This document shows, piece by piece, positions 1 through 11,740 of a DNA stretch of 64,000 nt (the first letter of the stretch is position 1; the number at the start of each line of letters is the position of its first letter). The DNA is from Allium sativum (lineage: Eukaryota; Streptophyta; Magnoliopsida; Asparagales; Amaryllidaceae): contig CM060909.1 in NCBI GenBank assembly GCA_030737875.1, positions 30,029,659 to 30,093,658 of the forward strand, in the 5' to 3' direction. The notes beneath the pieces were generated by a model. It worked only from the letters and a program-made list of their open reading frames with translations. It was not told where the DNA came from and did not search any database. Both the position numbers and the translations under genes were made by a program.

Positions 1-243
1 GATCAAAAGAAGTCGCAACAGAAACAACAGAACAAGAAAGGTGGCAAAGCAATAATGCTAAGGGGAAGAAGAAATGCTTTAACTGTGGGACACCCGACCA
101 TCTAAGCAAAGATTGTAGGAAGAAAAAGAAGACCGGTTGTTTCCACTGTGGCGAGGCGGGACATCTTATTAAGGACTGTCCAAAGAAGGGGCAGAGGGCA
201 GGGTCTACCTCGGGAGGACAGGTGCAAGCTCTTATGGCACCAG
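1..243 (+). pseudogene. gag: Gag C-terminal fragment with two CCHC zinc knuckles (element 1)
   Basis: Only the last part of Gag is in the window. Two knuckles of the form CX2CX4HX4C are seen at about 75-182: CFNCGTPDHLSKDC, then CFHCGEAGHLIKDC. Both keep all four ligands, unlike element 2. Such knuckles bind the RNA genome during packaging. The knuckles are in a different frame from the protease downstream; a one-base loss in a G run near 243 (CCAGGC here, CCAGGGC in element 2) explains this. Another single base is missing near 50. Confidence 0.85.
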
Positions 244-3200
244 GCAGGCAAGGGGACAAGTTCAGGCTCTCGTGGTCCCATCGATGCAAGAACGAGGTAG
301 AGCAATTTCCGTCGAAAGTTTAGTTTTTCTGTTTGATCAACCTGTCTGTACTTTATTAGATTCTAGCGCATCACATTCATTTATTTCTACATCATTAGTT
401 GAAACACTACACCTTGATACTAGTCTAGTTACTGATCCCTTAGTAGTCTCAAATCCTATAGGTGGTTAGGCTCATCTTTCTATGATTTGTCGGGATTTGA
501 GAGTGTTTATCTTGGGCGTTGAGTTTGAGTGCAACGCTTTTGTTCTTGGCTTCACGGGCTACGGTTTAATTCTAGGTATGGATTGGCTAACTAGATATGG
601 GGCCATCCTAGATTCTGAAAGAAGGGTAGTTAGATTGTTGACCCATTCTGGAAAGACCCTTGATATTTCTTGTGACCCTAGAGGTCTAGTAATGCTTAGC
701 TACCTAGAATCCCTTGACGCATCCGATGATGATTTACATTATGTTCCCATAGTCCGTGAATATGCTGATGTCTTCGATGAGGTGAGGGGTTTACCCCCGA
801 AACGTGAAATAGACTTTCGAATATATCTAGTAGATAATGCAAAGCCAGTTGCATTACCAGTGCGCCATAAGGCTCCAAGAGAGAGAAGGGAACTCAGTAA
901 GCAAGTGAAAGAATTGCTTGAGAAGGCGTTCATCAGACGTAGTATATCGGAGTGGGGTGCTCCAGTAGTATTTGCCACGAAGGCAGATGGGTCCCTTAGA
1001 CTTTGTGTGGACTATAGAGAACTTAATAAGCTTACTAAGAAGAATAGACACCTACTGCCGAGGATTGACGATCTCTTCGATCAATTAGTTGGTGCCTCAG
1101 TGTTTTCGCAATTGGACTTAGCCACGGGTTTCCATCAGTTGAGAGTGGCTGAGGATAGCATAGACAAGACTGCCTTTAGGACTCCAGACGGTATCTTCGA
1201 GTGGCTTGTGATGCCCTTTGGTTTGACAAACGCCCCCGCATATTTTGTTGACTTGATGAGTAGGGTGTTTAGGGAGTACCTTAATAAATTCATGGTAGTC
1301 TTTGTGGACGATGTCTTGATCTTTTCTAAAAGCGAGGAAGAGCATGCCCTACATCTTAGGGAAGTGTTGGAGACTCTTCGAGCGCATAGCCTTAAAGCTA
1401 AATTTTCTAAATGTCACTTTTGGAGGAAGGAAGTGTGATTCTTAGGGCACGTGGTTTCCAAAGAAGGGATAGCTGTGGGTCCCGCGAAGGTAGTGGCCAT
1501 CCAAGATTGGAAGGTTCCTAAAAATGCTACCGAGGTGAGGAGTTTCTTAGGGTTGGCTGGCTACTATAGGAAGTTCATCAAAGACTTCACAAAAATATTA
1601 GTCCCATTAACACTCTTGACGAAGAAGAATCTTGTTTTTACGTGGGACGTAGATTGTGATGATGAGTTCCAACGTTTGAAGAGAGCTTTGACCACATCCC
1701 CAGTCTTAGTGTTGCCAGATGGGAGTAAGCCATTTACCGTTTATACCGATGCTTGTGGGACAGGACTAGGCGCAGTCTTAATGCAAGAGGGAAGGGTAAT
1801 AGCCTATGTTGGAAGGCAGTTGAGAGTGCATGAAAGAAATTACCCTACACATGACCTAGAGTTAGCCGCTATTGTCTTTGCGCTTAAGTCTTGGCGTCAT
1901 TATCTTCTTAGCGAAAAATTCGAATTATTCACTGACCACAAATCGCTAAAATACTTATTCTCTCGGAAGGACTTGAACTTAAGGTAGCAAAGGTGGATGG
2001 AATTCTTAGCATCCTACGACTTTGAGATAGCATGTACCACTGGCAAGGGTAACGTGGTGGCAGATGCCTTAAGTAGAAAAAGGTTATACTTGAGTCCGTT
2101 GTTTGTTGAGCGACGAAGTTTACAGTTCATCTCTACGTTTGACTTTACACCCTCTATTGACTTCGTACCTGGTTTTCTAGCATCCTTGGAGGTCAGATCT
2201 ACGCTTTTGGGACGGATTGGCGAGGCACAGCGAGACGACCCACAGTTGGTTGAGTTAGTAGAAAAGCTCAAAAGAGGGGAGTCATCGAGCCAGCTCCGTA
2301 GGTATACCCTAGATGATAAGGGTTGGTTACGTAGGGACGGTAGACTTTGTGTACCAAAAGACGATGACCTATGGAAGACCATTCTTGATGATGCCCATCG
2401 TTCGAAGATGACCATCCATCCCGGCGGGGACAAGATGTACATGGACATGAGACGAGTTTACTTTTGGGGCGGCATAAAGAAGGATGTGGCCGAGTATGTC
2501 GCTAGATGCTTGGTGTGCCAACAAGTAAAAGCAGAGCAAAAGAAGCCCGGTGGATTGCTTCACCCACTGGAGGTCCCACATTGGAAGTGGGAAAGTGTTT
2601 CGATGGACTTTGTTGACGGATTACCAAGATCGAGGAAGGGTAATACGTGGATTTGGGTCGTGGTAGGCAGACTTACTAAGAGCGCCCATTTCATTCCCGT
2701 GAAGAGTAAGAGGACTGCTCCATGGTTAGCCTCCGTATACATTCGAGAAATAGTTCGTTTGCACGGTGTTCCTTCCTGCATAGTGAGCGACCGCGATCCT
2801 ATCTTCACTAGCGAATTTTGGAAGAGCTTACAAGAGGCGGTAGGGACCCAGTTATGTTTGAGCACCACATATCATCCTCAGACGGACGACCAGACCGAGA
2901 GGGTGAATCGTATTCTAGAGGACTTATTGAGGTTGGGTGTCTTAGATTTCGGAGGTACATGGGAGGAATATCTTACGTTGGTGGAGTTCTCATATAATAA
3001 CAGCTTTCAGTTTAGCATTGGCATGGCACCGTTCGAGGCTCTTTATGGACGGCCGTGTCGTTCGCCTACATGTTGGTGGAAGTCTACAGACAAGATCTTG
3101 CTTGGACCCGATATGATTAGAGAGACTTCAGAAAAGATCGATTTGATTCGAAGGAGGATGAAAACGGCACAAGGTAGGCATAAATCTTATGCGGACAAGA

Positions 3201-3733
3201 GGAGGACAAATCTCGTGTTTGATATTGGGGACATGGTCTTTGTCAAGGTGTCTCCATTACGGAATGTCATTCGCTTTGGTTCCGTTGGGAGGTTAGCACC
3301 AAGATTCGTAGGGCCGTTTCCTATTAAGTAAAGGATTGGGCAGATGGCGTATAGAGTGGAGTTTCCCGAGAGACTTAGTGGTGTACACGACGTATTCCAT
3401 GTATCACATTTGAGGAAGTGCTTACACGAGACCGCGGAAGTGGTAGAGCCGAGCTTGCTTAGAGAGGTGGAGATCGAGCGCGATGCGACGATTCGACGAG
3501 CTCCTACGTGCGTTCTTGGGTCGGAGATTAAGATGTTGAGGAATCGAGAGGTCAAACTAGTCAAAGTACAATGGGGAGATGTTGAGAGCAACGCTACTTG
3601 GGAGAAGGAAGCGAAAATGCTTTCATTATACCCTATTCTTTTCGAGGGCATGGCTTTTAATTTCTCCTTTATCACTTATCTTGTACTTATCTTATCTTTA
3701 GTATGTCCTCTCGCTAGTATCTTTGACCTTTAG
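244..3733 (+). pseudogene. pol: Pol polyprotein, broken by four nonsense codons (element 1)
   Basis: One reading frame runs from about 244 to 3733 but is stopped at 467 (TAG), 1436 (TGA), 1985 (TAG) and 3329 (TAA). Element 2 has sense codons at each place. Domains: protease with DSSAS at 359, where the family has DSG; RT with motif A Asp at 1115-1117 and FVDD at 1301-1312; RNase H with YTDACG, Asp at 1748-1750; integrase HHCC at about 2398-2530 and a DDE core with Asp 2606, Asp 2789 and Glu 2897 (35 residues between the last two). The integrase core has QTDDQTE where the sister copies have QTDGQTE. A chromodomain-like segment (VKLVKVQWGD...TWE) lies at about 3540-3640. The stops at 1436 and 1985 are C-to-T changes in CG and CAG contexts. 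No active product is expected. Confidence 0.93.
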
Positions 3734-4262
3734 ATAGGGTAGTCCTATGGTTGAAACATGTGTTTGAGACATGTTATGTATGATGGATGCATGTGGATGC
3801 AAGTGTTTGCTCGTGGTTGCTCGTGGATGCATATACACACACTTTAGGCACTAGATCGGCTCAGTCACTTCATATTGCATGTTGCATATAAATGTGTGTA
3901 CATATTTAAGTAATGGATGTAAAATGGTTGTACCATCATATGGATGTTGCATTTTGGTGAATGTTTGTGCACACATGTAGAAATAATATATATCGATAGG
4001 GTTCTTTTGCATACATAATGGACGCATGGCACTATCATGGTTTGTATTAAGGAGGTCAACTGAATCAGTAGACCGCCTGATTTTGCATTAGATAAGGAAC
4101 ATATACACACACTTCTTGCATATGTTCATACGGCATTAGAAATTTTATAAGGACAATGGATGCTCGTGTTTGATGGTTGAGCAGATGGTTGTTTGGATGG
4201 TAGGATATGCATTCTCCTTAACTTGGAGATTTTGGGGGAGAAATCCTTTAAGGAGCGGAGAA
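3734..4262 (+). other. Element 1 3' non-coding region ending in the polypurine tract
   Basis: This stretch has no credible gene. It is rich in ATGGATGCA- and GTGGATGCA-like words and ends with the block GGGGGAGAAATCC followed by the purine tract AGGAGCGGAGAA at 4251-4262, directly before the LTR start TGTAACACC. The purine tract primes plus-strand DNA synthesis in LTR retroelements. It carries a C interruption, unlike element 2 (AAGAGGGGAGAA). Confidence 0.8.
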
Positions 4263-4467
4263 TGTAACACCTCGGATTTTTGAACAATCGAATTAACTAA
4301 AATAAAGAATAATTAATCTCAGACGTGAGAATTATGGGAATGGGGTTGCGCCATTGTGTTCGTCTCAGAATTCTGGTTGAAATAGAGTCTGAGTTTGTGG
4401 GAAACGGGTACCGGATGAAGTAGTTATGGACGAACGAAGATTGGTGGCAAAAGAAAAAAAAATATGC

Positions 4468-4494
4468 ACTGGCGCACTTGGGAAGTGCGCCAGT
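4468..4494. promoter_or_regulatory. U3 palindrome, 12-bp perfect arms
   Basis: ACTGGCGCACTT is followed by a GGG spacer and its exact reverse complement AAGTGCGCCAGT. It sits about 200 bp upstream of the TATA box. A second, imperfect GTGCGCC follows near 4522. The other LTR keeps it at 12907-12933. A role as a binding site for a dimeric regulator or as a hairpin is inferred from symmetry and position only. Confidence 0.6.
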
Positions 4495-4696
4495 ACATAT
4501 TTGCACTGGAGCACCTGCCAAGTGCGCCCAGGCCGAGGCAGTGAGCCTGCACAACTTTCTGGTTCAGGCTGACCCATGTTGCTGAGTCCTTTCTGACTCC
4601 TTGCTGAGTCATTAGGGCTGAGGTGTCACCCTATCCCGATTGAATAGTTTCGATTAACCCTAAGATCATCCGACGGCTTAAATCAATTCAAAACTC

Positions 4697-4705
4697 TATA
4701 AAAAG
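4697..4705 (+). promoter_or_regulatory. TATA box of the element 2 5' LTR
   Basis: TATAAAAAG lies about 435 bp into the LTR, a sensible U3/R position. Transcription would start around 4725-4735. The same box is present in the other LTR at 13136-13144. Confidence 0.65.
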
Positions 4706-5483
4706 ACCCATAGACTCAAACCCTAAATCAGAATTAAAACTGAAACTATGGCCGTCATGCTGTTGTCTTGAACCCTAGAGCAGCCGCCACCAAATTAAGG
4801 AGGAAAAACAGCAAATCAAATCAGAACTACTCAACCCTAACAGCAAATCTTCTTCAAAGGAGAGCTAATTCAACTCCAGAAATCAGAATTCAGAACTCAA
4901 GACTGCTTTTGAGTTGTGAGTTCGATAGTTTTAATAAAATAATTAGTAATTTAATTGGATTAAGTCATAATACGGATTGTATGGATGTGATGTGAATTAT
5001 TGATTGCATGTTGTAATTATGTTGTAGGATTGTGATTGAAATCTCTATGATGTTATGTTGTGATGCTATCATTTATGATGTAAAGTTATGTTGCTATCAT
5101 CCATGTTGTAACTTTATATACAATCAAATCATCATGTTTCATATGCTAGTTGGTTATGTTGATTCGATAAATCATATGTATGCAAGTTTAGACTTTGATT
5201 TGAACATGAATCATATACAAGTTGGATAGAATCATATGTGACGTTACATGATTATGACACCTAGTTTATGTGAAAATTTAATTGAAAGTTAGGCGATGAC
5301 ATGTGTGAGTTATATGCTAAATTCTATATGATACTTTACATGTTAGATACTAGTTTACACCATTGTTGCGATGTATAAATCACATATGTAAGTTTATGAG
5401 TTGGATATGAATCATGTTATGCAAGTTTATGGCTATTACCAATGCAAATTTATTCCTTTAGATATGATCTATGACATACATGA

Positions 5484-5622
5484 TTTATGCAAGTTTGTGG
5501 CTATTTTCTCATCAAGTTCACACCTTTAGATTTGGATCCATGACATATGACTGTTTATGCAAGTTTGTGGCCATTATCTCATCAAGTTCACACCTTTAGA
5601 TTTGGATCCATGACATATGTTG
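5484..5622 (+). repeat. 70-bp tandem duplication in the LTR
   Basis: Two nearly identical units of about 70 bp follow head to tail, each beginning TTTATGCAAGTTTGTGG and ending with CCATGACATATG. The downstream LTR has the pair at 13901-14039. It lies in a longer stretch with scattered TATGCAAGTT words. Confidence 0.8.
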
Positions 5623-6029
5623 TTTATGCAGGTTGTAACTTTGGTTTATGCAAGTTTTAGATGTAGAACATCATTCACATATGCAAGTTCACCCCTATGT
5701 TAGATCTATGTTTTAATTATGTGTATATTGGGATGCTTTCTCTTTATTCCATGAGTTAGACTATTCGAGTCTAACGTATATTTTACGTTAAACGAACAAA
5801 CGTACAATGTGGGGTAAAGGGGATAATATTAAAAAGAATTAATTGGCATAAATGCCTTAAAAGGCATAAAATATAATTGTGGTGAAAATTGGTATGATTT
5901 TACATAACATAAATGGATGGACATAATTGAGTCAATTATGGACATCGTTAAATTTGGAATTGATTGAAAATTTGAATAGGGAAAGTAATTCAAATTGGGG
6001 AATGATTAATTAGGTGTAATTAATCGTCT

Positions 6030-6248
6030 AAGACACGGGGTTAGGCTCTTTTGTGGTGTAAGACTGCCCGGACCCGCCCGGCAAATCCAGCTGCCACAAA
6101 TGCCAGTCTAATGTGAGAGGTCTTAGGCATAAACTAAATACGTAACAATTGTAAAGACACGAGGTTAGGTTCTTTTGTGGTGTAAGACTACCCGGACCTG
6201 CCCGGCAAATCCAGCTGCCACAAATGTCAGTCTAATGTGAGAGGTCTT
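6030..6248 (+). repeat. Pair of structured 95-nt repeats in the LTR
   Basis: Units at 6030-6124 and 6154-6248 begin AAGAC and end GTCTT, which can pair. Inside, TTAGGCT pairs with AGTCTAA (one G-T), TTTGTGG pairs with CCACAAA, and TGCCCGG...CCCGGCA forms a central hairpin. Every chromovirus LTR in the window has this pair. Stem changes in element 3 are compensating (see finding). Function unknown. Confidence 0.75.
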
Positions 6249-7552
6249 TATGAGGTTACGGTCTTAATGAATTAAGAAACACTTAACCAGATAAGCATGT
6301 AGTGGGACATGAGGGGGTTAAGTGGGTGGCTTGGGTGGCATGTGGAATCTAGTGGGTGCCTTGGGTGGCATTTGGAAATACGATTAGAAACACTTAACCA
6401 AAATTGAAACATGTAATTAAAACATGAATAAGAAGTGGGTTAAGTGGGATGTACTAGAGGTGACCAAGCTTAGGTGGATAGCTTGTGTCAAGTAATGGGG
6501 GCCCGTTTCAACCAGTAACCCATACGTATCTTTATGGACACGACCCAAGTCGAGGACGGGGCACGCATACTAGGCTTGACTGTAAGAGGCCAAACCGGGT
6601 TAGCGGTGGCAACGCAAGTCCAACGGGTTCATATGCGTGTGTGGACCCGGGCAGGTAGGTAAGACGTTGTTGCATCGTGTAGGTATAAGCCGTGCATTGT
6701 TGGTTGTATCGGGTTGCCACTTTGGGGAGTGATACACCCATTGTGGGGCCAGCACGGGTATCTACGAGTTAGGGAGCCGATCGCTTTGGGGTAGTGGGTA
6801 CACCTAGTGGAGATAGGGGCAGGCGGCACCTATGAAGGCAGCTAGGGGTGCACGAAATTATCATTATCATTATTTAAGTCTGTAAGCGGGATCAACCTTA
6901 GAGTGACTAGTGGTGGTGCAGTATAGCAATTATCCTATAGTGTTGGTGTAGTTTAGTAATCATCCTATAGTGGTTTAACTGCGCTTAACGATATCGTTGT
7001 TCTTCCTGTTTCCTTATTTTCTCTTCCATACTCAATGGTTCATGATCATTTCCTTATTTTCCAACTTATGCCTTAGCCTAGTTACTTTGTTAATTATTTT
7101 GTTAAAGTTATCGCACTCGCCAGACTTTATGTCTGACCCCCTTCTTTGTTTCCTCCTCTTTTCTCCCTTCCCCCCCCCCCCCCAAGGTGCTCAGGTTGGA
7201 ACTAGCACCAGTGGAGCTTGATTTTGGACTGCGTTTTGAAGATTTCTTGGATCGCTGAAGTAAAGTTCAGCTTCTCTTTATTTATGGCTATTTTGATGTT
7301 GGGGATTATGTCTTTCAGTTTATGTACTTTGTTTTATCAAGATGGATATGATGTACTTGACTTTGTTTTATGGTTTTGATGATGTAACCAAACATATTTA
7401 ACTTCTGCTGCAATAAATAAAGTTTTAAATTTTCAAGTACTGCTTCATATTTGTCTTGTTGTGATTTTCTGTTCTATATTCACTTAAAATGCTCCATGGA
7501 AGTTAATGCATTCCCTTTGTGAGTGACATTAATGGACGTTGGGTGTTACACG

Positions 7553-7564
7553 TAGTATCAGAGC
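7553..7564 (+). other. Primer binding site, tRNA-iMet type (element 2)
   Basis: TAGTATCAGAGC starts two bases after the LTR end. It differs by one base from TGGTATCAGAGC, the complement of the 3' end of plant initiator Met tRNA, which element 3 has intact. The G-to-A change would weaken priming. Confidence 0.88.
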
Positions 7565-7757
7565 TGAAGGTTACCAAAACAGATACAAATTTTGAAAAAC
7601 TATTTTTCAAAACATTCTTCATAAAGAAGTACTTTCAAAAGTATGTTTTAAGGAAAGTATTTTCAAGAGAAAAGTATATTTTGGAAAGCATAACCCCAAG
7701 ATCCATATATCTTTCCTTCGGTTCTTTTGTATTGAATCTTTCCTTTTTCGTTTCAGC

Positions 7758-8402
7758 ATGTCTGAAGCATTTGAGATACCAGAGGGTGTTCATGTACCCG
7801 GTTGGTTTCGTCAATATCTTGAGGCTTGGGCTGCCACCGCCGGTCCAACAAATGCTCCTCCTCATCCTCCCCTTCCTCCTCGCGTCGATACTTTTGCTAA
7901 GATATGTAAGGACTTTAGAGCAATGGGTGGAAAACCTTTTCACGGGACGGAGACATTTGTTGAAGCTCGTAACTGGCTAAAGGAGGTGGAAGAATTGTTT
8001 AGAATCTTTGAAGTGGATGATGAAAGAAAATTCCAGCTAGCTGCCTGGCTAATGAAAGATGAGGCCTCGTTTTGGTGGGAGGTCACCAATGGGGGACATC
8101 CAGTCGATACATGGCCAGATTTTAGGCAGAGGTTTGAGGCGAAGTTTCTCTCGCGGGCTGAGGAGAATCTATACATGGAAAGGTTTTTGGCACTGAAGCA
8201 AGGGAATCTATCGGTGAAAGAGTACGTCAACAAATTCAACCAATTGGGAAGGTTTGGCTTGGACTTGGTGAACACTCCAGAAAAGAAGGCTCTAAGATTT
8301 GTTAAGGGTTTAAATGAGCCGCTTCATGGGTTAGCTATGACCCACATTCCCATGGGGGCTACCTTCCAGAGACTAGTTGACATGGCACTCGTGCATGAAT
8401 AG
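7758..8402 (+). pseudogene. gag: Gag capsid region (element 2), stop at 8400
   Basis: Starts MSEAFEIPEGVHVPGW, 208 bp after the LTR. The retrotransposon gag domain lies at residues 50-200 (AAWLMKDEASFWWEV, then FRQRFEAKFLSRAEENLYMERF and LKQGNLSVKEYVNKFNQL). The start is chosen because element 3 has an equivalent Met at 48079 with conserved sequence after it. The frame stops at TAG 8400-8402, where element 3 has GAG. The same frame continues past the stop into the zinc-knuckle region, so this is one nonsense change rather than the natural end. Gag forms the particle that packages the RNA. Confidence 0.92.
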
Positions 8403-8666
8403 GAGAAGGGCGCCAATGCTAATAAGGCACTCGAGAAGAAAGGGGGTCAAAAGAAGTCGCAACAGCAACAACAGAACAAGAAAGGTGGCAAAGGCAATAA
8501 TGCTAAGGGGAAGAAGAAATGCTTTAACCGTGGGATACCCGACCATTTAAGCAAAGATTGTAGGAAGAAAAAGAAGACCGGTTGTTTCCACTGTGGCGAG
8601 GCGGGACATCTTATTAAGGACTACCCAAAGAAGGGGAAGAGGGCAGGGCCTACCTCAGGAGGACAT
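8403..8666 (+). pseudogene. gag: Gag C-terminal zinc-knuckle region (element 2), both knuckles damaged
   Basis: This lies in frame with the capsid region beyond the stop at 8400. The first knuckle reads CFNRGIPDHLSKDC, so its second Cys has become Arg. The second reads CFHCGEAGHLIKDY, so its last Cys has become Tyr. Element 1 keeps all eight ligands. A Gag with both knuckles broken should bind RNA poorly; this is inferred from the known role of the motif. Confidence 0.82.
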
Positions 8667-11600
8667 GTGCAAGCTCTTATGGCACCAGGGCAGGCAAGGG
8701 GACAAGTTCAGGCTCTCGTGATCCTACCTCTGCAAGAACGAGGTAGAGCAATTTCCGTCGAAAGTTTAGTTTTTCTGTTTGATCATCCTGTCCGTACTTT
8801 ATTCGATTCTAGCGCATCACATTCGTTTATTTCTACATCATTAATTGAAACACTGCACCTTGATACTAGTCTAGTTACTGATCCCTTAGTAGTCTCAAAT
8901 CCTATCGGCGGTTCGGCTCATCTTTCTATGATTTGTCGGGATTTGAGAGTGTTTATCTTGGGCGTTGAGTTTGAGTGAAACACTTTTGTTCTTGGCTTCA
9001 TGGGCTATGGTTTAATTCTAGGTATGGATTGGCTAACTAGATATGGGGCCATCCTAGATTGTGAAAGAAGGGTAGTTAGATTGTTGACCCATTCTGGAAA
9101 GACCCTTAATATTTCTTGTGACCTTAGAGGTCCAGTAATGCTTAGCTACCTAGAATCCCTTAACACATCCGATGATGATTTACATTATGTTCCCATAGTC
9201 CGTGAATATGCTGATGTCTTCGATGAGGTGAGGGGTTTACCCCCGAAAGTGAAATAGACTTTCGAATATATCTAGTAGATAATGCAAAGCCGGTTGCATT
9301 ACCAGTGCTCCACATGGCTCTAAGAGAGAGAAGGGAACCCAGTAAGCAAGTGAAAGAATTGCTTGAGAAGGGGTTCATCAGACGTAGTATATCGGAGTGG
9401 GGTGCTCCAGTAGTATTTGCCACGAAGGCAGATGGGTCCCTTAGACTTTGTGTGGACTATAGAGAACTTAATAAGCTTACTAAGAAGAATAGACACCCAC
9501 TGCCGAGGATTGACGATCTCTTCGATCACTTAGTTGGCGCCTCAGTGTTTTCGCGGTTGGACTTAGCCACGGGTTTCTATCAGTTGAGAGTGGCTGAGGA
9601 TAGCATAGACAAGACTGCCTTTAGGACTCCAGAAGGTTTCTTTGAGTGGCTTGTGATGCCCTTCGGTTTGACAAACGCCCCCGCATACTTTGTTGACTTG
9701 ATGAGTAGGGTGTTTAGGGAGTACCTTAATAAATTCGTGGTAGTCTTTGTGGATGATATCTTGATCTTTTCTAAAAGTGAGGAAGAGCATGCCCTACATC
9801 TTAGGGAAGTGTTGGAGACTCTTCGAGCGGATAGCCTTAAAGCTAAATTTTGTAAATGTCACTTATGGAGGAAAGAAGTGCGATTCTTAGGGCATGTGGT
9901 TTCCAAAGAAGGGATAGATGTGGATCCCGCGAAGGTAGTGGCCATCCAAGATTGGAAGGTTCCTAAAAATGCTACCGAGGTGAGGAGTTTCTTAGGGTTG
10001 GCTGGCTACTATAGGAAGTTCATCAAAGACTTCGCAAAATTATCAGCCCCATTAACACGCTTGACGAAGAAGAATCTAGTTTTTACGTGGGACGTAGATT
10101 GTGATGATGAGTTCCAACGTTTGAAGAGAGCTTTGACCACAGCCCCAGTCTTAGTGTTGCCAGATGGGAGTAAGCCATTTACCGTTTATACCGATGCTTG
10201 TGGGACAGGACTAGGCGCAGTCTTAATGCAAGAGGGAAGGGTAATAGCCTATGGTGGAAGGCAGTTGAGAGTGCATGAAAGAAATTACCCTACACATGAC
10301 CTAGAGTTGGCCGCTATTGTCTTTGCGTTTAAGTCTTGGCGTCATTATCTTCTTGGCGAAAAATTCGAATTATTCACTGACCACAAATCACTAAAATACT
10401 TATTCTCTCAGAAGGACTTGAACTTAAGGCAGCAAAGGTGGATGGAATTCTTAGCATCCTACGACTTTGAGATAGCATATACCCCTGGCAAAGGTAACGT
10501 GGTGGCAGATGCCTTAAGTAGAAAAAGGTTATCCTTGAGTCCGTTGTTTGTTGAGCGGCGAAGTTTAGAGTTCATCTCTACGTTTGACTTTACACCCTCT
10601 ATTGACTTCGTACCTGGTTTGCTAGCATCCTTAGAGGTCAGACCTATGCTTTTGGGACGGATTGGCGAGGCACAGCGAGACGACCCACAGTTGGTTGAGT
10701 TAGTAGAAAAGCTCAAAAGAGGGGAGTCATCGAGCAATCTCCGTAGGTATACCCTAGATGATAAGGGTTGGTTACGTAGGGACGGTAGACTTTGTGTACC
10801 AAAAGACGATGACCTAAGGAAGACCATTCTTGATGATGCCCATCGTTCGAAGATGACCATCCATCCCGGCGGGGACAAGATGTATATGGACATGAGACGA
10901 GTCTACTTTTGGGCCGACATGAAGAAGGATGAGGCCGAGTATGTCGCTAGATGCTTGGTGTGCCAACAAGTAAAAGCAGAGCAAAAGAAGCCCGGTGGAT
11001 TGCTTCACCCGCTGGAGGTCCCACAATGGAAGTGGGAAAGTGTTTCGATGGACTTTGTTGACGGATTACCAAGATCGAGGAAGGGTAATATGGGGATTTG
11101 GGTCATGGTAGACAAACTTACTAAGAGCACCCATTTCATTCCCGTGAAGATTAAGAGGACTGCTCCATGGTCAGCCTCCGTATACATTCGAGAAATAGTT
11201 CGTTTGCACGGTGTTCCTTCTTGCATAGTGTGCGACCGCGATCCTATCTTCACTAGCGAATTTTGGAAGAGCTTACACGAGGCGGTAGGGACTCAGTTAT
11301 GTTTGAGCACCGCATATCATCCTCAGACGGACGGCCAGACCGAGAGGGTGAATCATATTCTAGAGGACTTATTGAGGTTGTGTGTCTTAGATTTCAGAGG
11401 TACATGGGAGGAACATCTTCCGTTGGTGGAGTTCGCATGTAATAACAGCTTTCAGTCTAGCATTGGCATGGCACCGTTCGAGGCTCTTTATGGACGGCTG
11501 TGTCGTTCGCCTACATGTTGGTGGGAGTCTACAGACAACATCTTGGTTGGACCCGATATGATTAGAGAGACTTCGGAAAAGATCGATTTGATTCGAAGGA

Positions 11601-11740
11601 GGATGAAGACGGCGCAAGATAGGCAGAAATCTTATGCGGACAAGAGGAGGACAAATCTCGAGTTTGATATTGGGGACATGCCTTTGTCAAGGTGTCTCCA
11701 TTACGGAACGTCGTTCACTTTGGATCTGTTGGGAGGTTAG
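8667..11740 (+). pseudogene. pol: Pol polyprotein, main part (element 2), two frameshifts and one nonsense codon
   Basis: The protease is at about 8760-8900 with DSSAS at 8805, so the Gly of the catalytic DSG is Ser, as in element 1. A TGA at 8976 replaces TGC of element 1. A one-base loss near 9249 shifts the frame. From 9305 a long open stretch of 811 residues holds RT (motif A Asp 9560-9562, FVDD 9746-9757), RNase H (Asp 10193-10195; later [11 protein letters not shown]), the integrase zinc finger (HPGGDKMY; Cys at 10952 and 10961) and the DDE core (Asp 11051, Asp 11234, Glu 11342). Integrase has CDRD where the sisters have SDRD. A further one-base loss near 11681 moves the tail to another frame. 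This is the best-preserved RT-to-integrase block in the window. Confidence 0.94.

Larger units (their letters stand above)
1..4262 (+). mobile_element. Element 1: Tekay-like chromovirus internal region, 5' part outside window
   Basis: This is the internal region of a Ty3/gypsy chromovirus, entered near the end of gag. In order it has gag zinc knuckles, protease, RT, RNase H, integrase, a chromodomain-like tail, about 530 bp of non-coding 3' sequence and a purine tract touching the LTR at 4263. It is nearly the same sequence as element 2 but has its own breaks. The domain order protease-RT-RNaseH-integrase defines Ty3/gypsy, and the chromodomain-like tail places it with chromoviruses; Tekay/Del is inferred from the tail and the long LTR. 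Confidence 0.93.
4263..7550 (+). repeat. Chromovirus LTR shared by elements 1 and 2
   Basis: The LTR runs from TGTAACACC to GGTGTTACA, 3288 bp. A purine tract lies immediately before it and a tRNA-Met primer site immediately after, so it serves as 3' LTR of element 1 and 5' LTR of element 2. It matches 12707-15952 along its whole length with a few percent difference by eye. It holds a U3 palindrome, a TATA box, a 70-bp tandem pair, a pair of structured 95-bp repeats, a long C run at about 7162-7183 and AATAAATAAAG poly(A)-signal-like sequence near 7412. The AT-rich middle has no gene. Confidence 0.93.

Noticed and set aside
739..978. Several antisense open frames of 60-145 codons across pol in elements 1, 2 and 3
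   Set aside because: They mirror the real pol frames on the other strand, with Ser/Leu-rich composition typical of antisense shadows, and have no start context or motif.
3865..4110. Minus-strand open frame of 81 codons, also present in element 2 (12309-12554) and partly in element 3 (52496-52705)
   Set aside because: It lies in the non-coding 3' region of near-identical copies, so its presence in each is shared descent. It has no known motif, and the element 3 version is shortened and altered.
6030..6248. Hammerhead ribozyme of the LTR-retrozyme kind
   Set aside because: The conserved core words (CTGATGA and GAAA in the right arrangement) are not present in the structured repeats.
6532..6829. 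Overlapping minus-strand frames in the chromovirus LTR (also 14690-15161, 46829-47219, 54974-55364)
   Set aside because: They lie in non-coding LTR sequence, are not in a constant frame between subfamilies, and overlap one another in different frames.
7519..7980. Plus-strand frame of 153 codons over the element 2 leader and start of gag
   Set aside because: It is out of frame with gag, which has clear domain support from 7758, and begins inside the LTR end.
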